Shown: positions 8,281 to 14,614 of the stretch, piece by piece
Numbering within the stretch: position 1 is the first letter of the stretch
Layout: every line of letters begins with the position of its first letter
Assembly (NCBI GenBank): GCA_014338185.1
Contig: QUBV01000014.1
Coordinates: 1-53,148, forward strand
Length of the DNA: 53,148 bases
Direction: 5' to 3'
From: Lysobacterales bacterium
GTDB taxonomy: Bacteria > Pseudomonadota > Gammaproteobacteria > Xanthomonadales > Rhodanobacteraceae
Program-made: the position numbers and the translations under genes
The notes under the pieces: generated by a model
Told to the model about the DNA's origin: nothing
What the model saw: the letters and a program-made list of their open reading frames with translations, nothing else
Database searches by the model: none

Positions 8281-8484
8281 ATGAATGCCAGAAAGCAAGA
8301 CACCCGCCACAAGATCGAACTCGGCGGACTCGTTATCAAGGCTGGTTTGGGCGATGAACCCAAGGTTGTCGTTCTCGGTGCATTGGCGCTGGCCGCTGCT
8401 GCCCTACAGGGTCAGAACGCCAATGCGAACCGCGCTCGCTTTGCCGCCGAAGGCGAAGCCTCTTTCCAAGGTGATTCGCCATGA
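8281..8484 (+). CDS. traD: TraD-like conjugal transfer protein
   Basis: 67 residues containing the signature KQDTRHKIELGGLVIKAGL followed by DEPKVVVLGALALAAAAL. This matches the small TraD protein of Ti-type transfer regions, always encoded between traC and traG. Its stop overlaps the start of traG by four bases (ATGA), so translation of the two is coupled. The molecular role is not well known. It is regarded as a relaxosome/coupling accessory. The ATG at 8281 gives the expected family length, while upstream sequence in the same frame has no family resemblance. Confidence 0.85.
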   Translation: MNARKQDTRHKIELGGLVIKAGLGDEPKVVVLGALALAAAALQGQNANANRARFAAEGEASFQGDSP

Positions 8485-10931
8485 CACGGATCACGCTGAT
8501 TGTTGCTCTATGGCTGGCTCCGGCATTCGCCTTCGCACTGTCGGTTCCTATCCTCCCCGATGACTACTCGCCCCAAAGGTGTCGCGAGCTCAAAGCGAAG
8601 CTCGTCACGCAGTCCAACCCACTCAACCCGAAGCGTGTTGACCCAGCGCTGTTGAACGCAAACGGGCGCGGCCTGTATGAGGACTTTTCCTGCGACGCGC
8701 TCGATGTCGGATGGCGCTGGTCGCTGCTGCGAAAGGCGACGCTAGACGCTGCAAATGAATTGCAGAAATCAGGCATCAATCCGGCTGATCCGTCGGCAAC
8801 TGCGAACATTCGTTCGGCGCTCCTGTCTCTTGCCGATTCCGCCGCACGCGTCGATGCCGATTTCGTCGATGTGCACGGCGTGCCGGACGGAAGAATCCAG
8901 TTCCTGGATTGGAGCAAGAAGCTGTTCGCGGAGCATGGCTGGCCGGTGCCCGCTTCCATGCGCGCCGTGTTCACCGAGCTCGCGGACAGGATCGGAAGCG
9001 AATATGTCGACCCGGCCGAGCTGCGCGCCGTGGTTTCGGTCGGAACGGATCGAGCAAGCGGGCTTGTCATGCTGTCCAGCGACGCCGCAGGCAATGCCTT
9101 CCAGGTGGCGCAAGTCGGCTCCATCGAGCGTGACAAAGCGGCCCGCGACAACGCCGAGCATGAGGCGGAGATTGCTTCGCAGTCCTACACGGCGCAAGTG
9201 CGAAAACGCGCGCAACGCTTTCCGGGCTTCTTGAATGTTCTTCTCGGCGCTGCCGGCCTCGCCGGCCTGTCGGTGTTTTTCGCTCGCGGCTATCTGATGA
9301 CGGGTCGGCGACGCCTCATCGCCTTCGTAGCGGGAACGATCGGACTGTTCATCGCGACGATGCTCGTCGGCGCGCTGCAAATCGTGAGCGGCGTTCCTAC
9401 CTGGCTTGCCTTTGTCTTCCTGCTCGCGGCGTTCGCGCTCATCTATGTGCCGTTCCGTGACCGGCTCAATGCTCGTTTCATTGGGGCGTCCACTCTCGCA
9501 ACGCACGGGTCGGCCGCATGGGCAACGTTGCGCGATGCGATCAGCGCGAGCCGGTTGTTCAATCGTGGAATGGTATCTGCTGATTCCTACGGCTTCGCGT
9601 TGGGCCGCTTCCCAGGCGCGCCGGACAATCTCGATCCGCGTCTTCGCTACATGGGGCATGTTCTCACCTGTGCCCCGACCGGCAGCGGCAAAGGCATCGG
9701 TGCGGTGATTCCTACGCTGCTGGAGTATCCAGGCAGCGTCCTTTGCCTCGACATCAAGGGAGAGAACTACGCCGTCACCGCCCGTGCCCGTCGTGCCTTG
9801 GGGCAATCGGTCTATCTGGTCGATCCATTCGGCGTCACGGGCGGCCAAGCTTCGGCGTTCAATCCGCTCGACGTGCTCGACTTGGCGAACCCAGATGTGG
9901 TGGGCCAAGCCTCGACGCTGGTCGAAATGTTAGTCGTGACCGGCGCTAATCAGGACGACAATTCTGCGCACTTCAACGACTCGGCCAAGGATCTGATCAA
10001 GGGGCTGATCGTCTACGCGAAGAGCTTGCCCGATCCGGCAAGTCGATCACTCGGCGAAGTCCGCAGGCTGATTACGCTACCGCTTGCCGTTCCTGCCAAC
10101 TCCGGGCGTGAATCACTAGCCGACCACCTCGCGAACATGTCGGCATCGGATGCTTTGGCGTTCGGCATTCCTGCCCGTGCGGCAAATGCCTTCATGAGCA
10201 AGGACGCCAAGGAAGCCAGCGGCGTCCTGTCTACCGCGCAACGGCATACCGCCTTTCTCGACGATCCCCGTATCGTGACCGCGCTGTCGCGCTCGGATTT
10301 CAGCTTCGCCGATCTCAAGCGTCGGCCCATGACCGTCTACGTCGTCATGCCGCCGGATCGCCTGGCTGCGCAAACGCGCTTCATGCGCGCACTGGTTGGC
10401 GCAGCGCTGTCGGCGATTACGGCCACCAGCGATACGCCGCAGTTCAACACGCTGTTCCTGCTCGACGAGTTCGCCCAACTCGGCCGACTTCAGGCCATCG
10501 AGGACGCGATTTCTCTGGTGCGCGGTTACGGCGCCCGCTTTTGGCTGTTCGTGCAAGACCTCTCGCAGCTCAAGGGCGTGTATCCGAAGTGGCAAACCTT
10601 CCTGGCGAACAGCGCCAAGCAGTTCTATGGCACAGCGGACTTCGAAACGGCGAAGTACGTTTCGGACATGCTGGGCCAGACCACCATTGAGTTCCGGACA
10701 GCGGGCGACTCGTCCTCCACGTCACTGCAAGGCGGCGGCAGCTCCGGCACCAGTACGAATCAGCAGCTCGCAGCCCGTTCGCTTCTGACAACGGATGAGG
10801 TCATGCGGCAAGGGCCAACACGCCCCATCGTGCTGATTCAGGGCGAACGGCCCTACAGCCTGGATCGCCTGAACTACCTCAACGACCCCGAATACGCCGG
10901 CGCGGCCGACTCCAATCCTTTTCATCGGTGA
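8481..10931 (+). CDS. traG: TraG/VirD4-type coupling protein with unusual secreted N-terminal domain
   Basis: An 816-residue type IV coupling protein, the inner-membrane ATPase that hands the relaxosome to a secretion channel. Walker A APTGSGKG is near residue 399 and Walker B TLFLLDEFAQLG near residue 656. Three hydrophobic segments lie at about residues 250-325 (FLNVLLGAAGLAG, FVAGTIGLFIATM, WLAFVFLLAAFAL). The ATPase body from FIGASTLATHGSA onward is standard. The N-terminal ~250 residues are not standard: a signal-peptide-like start (LIVALWLAPAFAFAL) is followed by a hydrophilic domain that should lie in the periplasm. Ti-type TraG is usually around 640 residues. No mating-pair genes follow, so the element must borrow a channel from another plasmid or from genes outside the window. 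Confidence 0.93.
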   Translation: MTRITLIVALWLAPAFAFALSVPILPDDYSPQRCRELKAKLVTQSNPLNPKRVDPALLNANGRGLYEDFSCDALDVGWRWSLLRKATLDAANELQKSGINPADPSATANIRSALLSLADSAARVDADFVDVHGVPDGRIQFLDWSKKLFAEHGWPVPASMRAVFTELADRIGSEYVDPAELRAVVSVGTDRASGLVMLSSDAAGNAFQVAQVGSIERDKAARDNAEHEAEIASQSYTAQVRKRAQRFPGFLNVLLGAAGLAGLSVFFARGYLMTGRRRLIAFVAGTIGLFIATMLVGALQIVSGVPTWLAFVFLLAAFALIYVPFRDRLNARFIGASTLATHGSAAWATLRDAISASRLFNRGMVSADSYGFALGRFPGAPDNLDPRLRYMGHVLTCAPTGSGKGIGAVIPTLLEYPGSVLCLDIKGENYAVTARARRALGQSVYLVDPFGVTGGQASAFNPLDVLDLANPDVVGQASTLVEMLVVTGANQDDNSAHFNDSAKDLIKGLIVYAKSLPDPASRSLGEVRRLITLPLAVPANSGRESLADHLANMSASDALAFGIPARAANAFMSKDAKEASGVLSTAQRHTAFLDDPRIVTALSRSDFSFADLKRRPMTVYVVMPPDRLAAQTRFMRALVGAALSAITATSDTPQFNTLFLLDEFAQLGRLQAIEDAISLVRGYGARFWLFVQDLSQLKGVYPKWQTFLANSAKQFYGTADFETAKYVSDMLGQTTIEFRTAGDSSSTSLQGGGSSGTSTNQQLAARSLLTTDEVMRQGPTRPIVLIQGERPYSLDRLNYLNDPEYAGAADSNPFHR

Positions 10932-10934
10932 CGC

Positions 10935-11069
10935 ATGGCCATCTGGATTTCAGCGGGCGTGATCGTTTTCGTCGCGATGTTCGCTCTGGCGGCCGTAGTT
11001 CGCCTCGCGATCCGCTGTGCGGAATGGTTCTGGCGGCGTCGATCTCTCCGGCGTCAAAACGTGAGGTGA
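10935..11069 (+). CDS. Small single-span membrane protein
   Basis: A 44-residue frame starting 3 bases after traG and ending 3 bases before the next gene. One hydrophobic segment (VIVFVAMFALAAVVRLA, residues 10-26) is followed by an Arg-rich cytoplasmic tail (WFWRRRSLRRQ). Tight spacing on both sides supports a real gene in the traCDG transcript. No family is recognised. Positive-inside charge predicts N-out topology. Confidence 0.5.
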   Translation: MAIWISAGVIVFVAMFALAAVVRLAIRCAEWFWRRRSLRRQNVR

Positions 11070-11072
11070 GAC

Positions 11073-11714
11073 ATGAATGAGTTCGTTGTTTTGAACCTGG
11101 TTCTTCGCAAAGTCGTTCCTGTCGTCGCGACAGGGCTGGATCGGACGTTCCGCCTTGTTGGCCGCGTGCAGCGGAGCTCAAAGCCGGAGAAGAATGACCT
11201 CACCGGCGCAGGTGGCGTACCTGCGATGAGAACTATCGCCATTCCGAGAGCGCAAGCAAGGCAGGCGTCAGCCACGCAGAACGCGGAACCGGATGATGGC
11301 CTACGAGCAGACGCGACTAGTCCTCGCTCCGCTCCATCCTCGTCGGGCGTAGCGAACGAGACCGCAGCGATTGTCGTGGCCGAGTGCTACGCGACCCCTG
11401 AGCATCAAGGCGACGACGGCGATCTACGCCAAGAAGATGATCTCGATTGGGCGGGCAGCCTGGCGCATGCCGCCGCCGCGAGCCTCCACATTGGAAACAT
11501 CCTCGCGATGGTCCGTGCGGGCTGGCTTATTCCGGATGCGGAGCAGCTTGCGGACATCACGGCAGCCTTGGATGCGATGGAAGCCTTCCACACACGTACC
11601 GACAGCGTGATCGCGCCCGTTCTGGCTGCGATGGACGAAGACCAGCAGGCCGATTTCTTCGGCGACTTCGACGCCGACCTCCCGGCCGACCTCCCCGAGC
11701 TCGACGGCGCATGA
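11073..11714 (+). CDS. Hypothetical protein of the transfer operon
   Basis: 213 residues with no recognised domain. The middle (about residues 55-95) is low-complexity, rich in Ala, Ser, Pro and Arg. The C-terminal third is acidic and helical (DWAGSLAHAAAASLHIGNILAMVRAGWLIPD, then AMDEDQQADFFGDFDADLPADLP). The start has a TGAGGTGAG ribosome site. Its stop overlaps the next start (ATGA), so it belongs to a translationally coupled run behind traG. The acidic tail might mimic or bind a basic partner, but nothing firm can be said. Confidence 0.65.
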   Translation: MNEFVVLNLVLRKVVPVVATGLDRTFRLVGRVQRSSKPEKNDLTGAGGVPAMRTIAIPRAQARQASATQNAEPDDGLRADATSPRSAPSSSGVANETAAIVVAECYATPEHQGDDGDLRQEDDLDWAGSLAHAAAASLHIGNILAMVRAGWLIPDAEQLADITAALDAMEAFHTRTDSVIAPVLAAMDEDQQADFFGDFDADLPADLPELDGA

Positions 11715-11977
11715 AACAGCTGAAGCTTCGACTTGCCACGCCGGACTTCAAAGTCCTTGTGGAACTGTCCCGCTCCATCGCGGCATCCGTTGGCCCGTTT
11801 CAGGGCGCGGAGCCGGAGCAACTGGCCGCATTCATCCTGGCTCGCGCACTCCAACTATTCGACTCCGAACCGGGGATGCTCGAGCTGTTCTTTTCGACGC
11901 ATCCGATTTTGAGGCCCGCAAGGCAGGCCGACGCCATCGCCGACAGGCTCGGCGAACACGCTGGCCCGAAGGGCTAG
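11711..11977 (+). CDS. Hypothetical protein, coupled to preceding gene
   Basis: 88 residues from the ATG at 11711, which overlaps the upstream stop by four bases. The sequence is soluble and helical (FKVLVELSRSIAASVG, EQLAAFILARALQLFDSEPGMLELF). No signal peptide, membrane span or familiar motif. It is the last gene of the traC-to-11977 run, followed by a hairpin that could end transcription. Function unknown. Confidence 0.65.
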   Translation: MKQLKLRLATPDFKVLVELSRSIAASVGPFQGAEPEQLAAFILARALQLFDSEPGMLELFFSTHPILRPARQADAIADRLGEHAGPKG

Positions 11978-11989
11978 CGCACCCTCGAA

Positions 11990-12009
11990 AACCGCATTCA
12001 ATGGCGGTT
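11990..12009 (+). terminator. Candidate terminator after the tra run
   Basis: A six-base-pair stem, AACCGC/GCGGTT, with an 8-base loop, preceded by A residues and followed by CTTTA. Weak but well placed 12 bases after a stop codon and before the next transcription unit. Confidence 0.4.
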
Positions 12010-12022
12010 CTTTACCCATCGT

Positions 12023-12034
12023 TTGGATATTAAA
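12023..12034 (+). promoter_or_regulatory. Palindromic motif copy 4 (TTGGATATTAAA)
   Basis: Identical over 12 bases to the copy at 2575-2586. It is immediately followed by an AAGGAGG ribosome site and ends 11 bases before the start codon of the small membrane protein gene at 12046. Confidence 0.5.
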
Positions 12035-12045
12035 AGGAGGCGCAC

Positions 12046-12204
12046 ATGACATCCCAAAGCCCTTGGTTCGACTTTCTCTGGTACGTCGTTCCGCAAATCA
12101 TGGCCTGGCTCCTCACGATCGTCCCGATCCTGAGCGTGTTCCATATCGGCATGCAACGCCTGATCCTAGGCCGGCGGCCGAAGCTCGCCAAACCGCAGCC
12201 GTAG
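12046..12204 (+). CDS. Small membrane protein, 52 residues
   Basis: Begins MTSQSPWFDFLWYVVPQIM and has one long or two short hydrophobic segments (about residues 8-42), ending in a basic tail (LGRRPKLAKPQP). It has the best ribosome site in the element, AAGGAGG, 7 bases before the ATG. The recurring palindrome lies directly upstream. It heads a small run of unknown genes that ends with an XRE regulator. Small membrane proteins beside transfer genes can act in entry exclusion, but no homology supports that here. Confidence 0.6.
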   Translation: MTSQSPWFDFLWYVVPQIMAWLLTIVPILSVFHIGMQRLILGRRPKLAKPQP

Positions 12205-12281
12205 CGGCATCGGGGAATTTCTATGGTCGACGCCGTTGCAGGAGGCGGAGTCGACCCACACTTCTCAATGAGGAAGCGCTC

Positions 12282-12536
12282 GTGCAGGAGCAAGAATTTC
12301 GGCACCTTCTCGGCAAGGTCCGCGACGCGGCCACCGGCGGGAAAGATGCCTGGTCCGTGCAATCCACGGGCGAGAAGCTGGCTGTCGCCGTGACACTCAA
12401 TCGCTTCGACTGGCTGCAAGCGATGGACTACACGATTGCCGAGGCAATCGAACGCATCGGGCCGGAGTGGACTACCATGATCCCGGCGGTTGCGAGGCTC
12501 GTTCTCGACGAAGCCCAGGAGGATGATTTCATATGA
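12282..12536 (+). CDS. Hypothetical protein with GTG start
   Basis: 84 residues. I chose the GTG at 12282 because GAGGAA lies 7-8 bases before it. The longer frame from 12063 overlaps the previous gene and reads as Arg-rich junk. The protein is acidic (RDAATGGKDAWSVQSTGEKLAVAVTLNRFDWLQAMDYTIAEAIERIGPEW). Its last codons overlap the next start (ATGA). No family is recognised. The LAVAVTLNRFDWL stretch suggests a small alpha/beta fold. Confidence 0.6.
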   Translation: MQEQEFRHLLGKVRDAATGGKDAWSVQSTGEKLAVAVTLNRFDWLQAMDYTIAEAIERIGPEWTTMIPAVARLVLDEAQEDDFI

Positions 12537-12742
12537 ACGTCACCAGCGGTAACGATGCTCGATGCTTCACGATGGATCGCGTACTAGCTGCGCTCGCCGG
12601 CAAGCTCGATGCGGCGCTGCTGTCGGACGACGAATCCGTGTACTTCGATGACTTGATCGGCGAGGCGATGGGTTCTGCCATGACGCCGGCCGGGCGTGCC
12701 TTTTGGGCCACGTTCGAAGGCGCTCCGAACACCGACCTGTGA
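12533..12742 (+). CDS. Hypothetical acidic protein, coupled to preceding gene
   Basis: 69 residues, acidic, no signal peptide. It starts within the stop of the previous gene (four-base overlap) and ends 58 bases before the XRE regulator. The sequence AALLSDDESVYFDDLIGEAMGSAMTPAGRAFW recalls small plasmid proteins of unknown role but I cannot place it. An inverted repeat, ATCGCC/GGCGAT at 12751-12774, lies just after it. Confidence 0.6.
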   Translation: MNVTSGNDARCFTMDRVLAALAGKLDAALLSDDESVYFDDLIGEAMGSAMTPAGRAFWATFEGAPNTDL

Positions 12743-12785
12743 GTCAACAATCGCCGGCCGCAAAGCTGGCGATCCGCCAAGTTGA

Positions 12786-12797
12786 AAGGATATTCAA
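12786..12797 (+). promoter_or_regulatory. Palindromic motif copy 5 (AAGGATATTCAA)
   Basis: A degenerate copy of the recurring palindrome, two mismatches at its left end. It ends 3 bases before the start of the XRE-family regulator gene. A regulator that autorepresses through this site would block its own ribosome-binding region. Confidence 0.42.
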
Positions 12798-12800
12798 AGA

Positions 12801-13022
12801 ATGTCTCTCCAATCTTCGCCGGCGCTCGGGCTGTTCGCTCAGAACTTCAAGCGTGCCCGCAAACGTGCCGGACTGTCCCAAGAGGATGTCCACAAGCTAT
12901 GCGGGGTTGCTGCGTCCTACGTCAGCGCCGTCGAGCGCGCCAAACGAAGCGTCACGATTGGATGTGCCGAACGATTGGCAGGTGCCGTCAACGTGCCACT
13001 GAGCGTGCTGCTGACCCCGTAG
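12801..13022 (+). CDS. XRE-family helix-turn-helix regulator
   Basis: 73 residues. The body, FAQNFKRARKRAGLSQEDVHK followed by GVAASYVSAVERAKR, is a standard Cro/C1-type helix-turn-helix with the recognition helix around ASYVSAVER. No extra domain. It lies next to the proposed replication origin and carries a copy of the recurring palindrome over its start, so it is the leading candidate for the factor that reads that palindrome across the element. R-M controller (C) proteins have similar size and fold, but the R-M genes are 11 kb away. What it regulates is inferred. Confidence 0.85.
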   Translation: MSLQSSPALGLFAQNFKRARKRAGLSQEDVHKLCGVAASYVSAVERAKRSVTIGCAERLAGAVNVPLSVLLTP

Positions 13023-13064
13023 GAAGTCGCGTCCGCCACCTCCCGTCCACGCCTACTCTTGGCG

Positions 13065-13282
13065 TTATCCACAGCGGCAGGCCGGCTACTACAGGTTCTT
13101 TCTACAGGGCTTTAATACAGGGGAAGCCCGGAAAGCCGCGCCAGAGCTTGCTCTCCAGGGAATCGCCGCTACCGTTTATGCGTAGAACGGGCCGAAAAGC
13201 GCTACCGTTTATGCGTGAACCTGCGTGAAAAGCGCTACCATTTATGCGTGGATAAGTCAGCGAAAACACAGGCTTTTCCACA
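13065..13282. other. oriV: Origin of vegetative replication (oriV): DnaA boxes and iterons
   Basis: Holds a perfect DnaA box, TTATCCACA, at 13065-13073, three 17-base iterons, a near-match DnaA box on the other strand at 13247-13255 (TTATCCACG) and another at 13274-13282 (TTTTCCACA). It directly follows the 3' end of the convergent rep gene and is the longest gene-free stretch here (13,023-13,306). This is the standard layout of an iteron-controlled plasmid origin. No strongly AT-rich melting region stands out beyond TTTCTACAGGGCTTTAATA near 13100. Confidence 0.82.
13167..13249 (+). repeat. Three direct iterons at 33-bp spacing
   Basis: CGCTACCGTTTATGCGT occurs at 13167-13183 and 13200-13216, and with one change (CATTT for CGTTT) at 13233-13249. 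The repeat distance is exactly 33 bases both times, three helical turns, and the 16-base spacers both end in GAAAAG. These are the expected binding sites of the Rep protein encoded next to them. Confidence 0.85.
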
Positions 13283-13306
13283 GGCTGCGGTGCATTTCGC
13301 GGCAAT

Positions 13307-14299
13307 CTATTTGAGCTGCGGCGGAACGTGCGTCCGGGATGGCAGTAGCACAAGCCCATGCTCGCCTTCGCAAACGCGAAGCGCTGAATAGACCAGCTCC
13401 ACCTTGCGCAGCGCGCCAACGAGCTTAGCCTTGAAGTTTCGCCGTCCGTGCGCGCCTTCCGCATAGTCTGCGCCGAACTGCATAGCGAGGAACTCCCACC
13501 GAATTTCCGTTGGTCGCTTGAGGTAGCTCATGCGATACGTCAGCCAGACGTACAGGTCGAGCGCAAGCGGTGACTTCTTGAGCGCGCTGATGGCGCGAAG
13601 GTCGATCGGGACAGGCCTATCCACGACCTGGTTGAAGAACTTGTCCGACAGCTTCACCCACGAACGGAACAGCGAGACTTGCCCCGCAGACGTATCGCTC
13701 GCGCACCTCGGGCTCCACCACAGATCCCAATCGTCGGCAACGCTGATCCGCGATCCGCGTGATCGGACGCGACCGCCAAGATCGTCGTGGGTTTCGTAGG
13801 CGACGACGGACGATCCGAACAAGCGGTCGGCTTGCTCCTTTAGGCGCGGAATCGTGCCCCAACGGCCGCCAGTAGGAAGCAAGCCGAGCTTGCCCATGAA
13901 CGCCGACAAGCTCTCGCCGAGGTAGAGAGTAGGCGATTGGGTGAGGAACGCCTCGGTGGTTAGCCATGCTAGTAGAAGGCGCGGATAGCTCCCGTAGGGC
14001 AAGCCAATTTCGGATACGGCCGTCATGGCTACGGTTAGGTTCCCGTTCCGACGCACATATTCGTTCGTGTCCGGCTTACTGTGCGGCATGGTCGCCTGCA
14101 CCAGCACTCTGGCCATGTACCCAAGGGCGCCGGCCTCTCTGGCGCTCTCAGCCTCAATGGCGAAGCACTCCGCGATGAATTTGTCGCGATTCGCCCGGAT
14201 TCGTCGCTCACGGGCGTTGCAGCGCTCGGGCGGTGCTTCCTCGCCCTGCAAGGACGATGCGCCAGGCGCTTCCGCCAGCAATCGCGGGACAGCCGACAT
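13307..14299 (-). CDS. Plasmid replication initiator (RepA-type)
   Basis: 330 residues resembling the plasmid-encoded RepA initiators of broad-host-range iteron replicons. Recognisable stretches include GLPYGSYPRLLLAWLTTEA, LGESLSAFMGKLGL, LSDKFFNQVVDRPVPIDLRAISALK and SPLALDLYVWLTYRMSYL, which suggest winged-helix folds. It would bind the iterons just beyond its 3' end, recruit DnaA and helicase, and open the origin. The small HTH gene upstream on the same strand ends 18 bases before it. The presence of an intact rep gene inside a chromosomal element means the excised circle could replicate. Replication while integrated would be harmful, so it is probably repressed. The family name is from memory. 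Confidence 0.85.
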   Translation of the reverse strand: MSAVPRLLAEAPGASSLQGEEAPPERCNARERRIRANRDKFIAECFAIEAESAREAGALGYMARVLVQATMPHSKPDTNEYVRRNGNLTVAMTAVSEIGLPYGSYPRLLLAWLTTEAFLTQSPTLYLGESLSAFMGKLGLLPTGGRWGTIPRLKEQADRLFGSSVVAYETHDDLGGRVRSRGSRISVADDWDLWWSPRCASDTSAGQVSLFRSWVKLSDKFFNQVVDRPVPIDLRAISALKKSPLALDLYVWLTYRMSYLKRPTEIRWEFLAMQFGADYAEGAHGRRNFKAKLVGALRKVELVYSALRVCEGEHGLVLLPSRTHVPPQLK

Positions 14300-14317
14300 G
14301 GAGGCGAGGCCGAAGCG

Positions 14318-14515
14318 TCAGTCGATGCCGAGCAAGAGGTTGGCCACGTCCGGGGTGCGAAAGTAGATCCTGCGGCCGATCCGGACCTTGGCTGCGTTGA
14401 GGCGTTCGGCGTAGGGATTCGCCTCCCGGAGTGCCATGCGGATACCGTCCGTCGAGCGATCCAGCATCTGCGCCAGTTGCGCGAGGGTCAGCAGCGGTCC
14501 GTACTTCTCGAACAT
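14318..14515 (-). CDS. Small HTH DNA-binding protein upstream of rep
   Basis: 65 residues from the ATG at 14515 (MFEKYGPLLTLAQLAQ). A TTG at 14566 would extend it by 17 residues. LTLAQLAQMLDRSTDGIRMALR is a helix-turn-helix, and the rest (GRRIYFRTPDVANLLL) is the type of ending seen in AlpA/excisionase-like and plasmid-related small regulators. It is encoded directly before rep and probably shares its transcript. Likely roles are control of rep or acting as a recombination directionality factor, since no other xis candidate is visible near the integrase. Both are inference. Confidence 0.65.
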   Translation of the reverse strand: MFEKYGPLLTLAQLAQMLDRSTDGIRMALREANPYAERLNAAKVRIGRRIYFRTPDVANLLLGID

Positions 14516-14614
14516 TGATGATGCGAGCGAAGATTGGGCTATATTCACCGACGTATCCGCCAACAATTGGTTGGCATGTACGCTAGTCGGCCGCCGCCGG
14601 AGTGTCCTGAGCGA

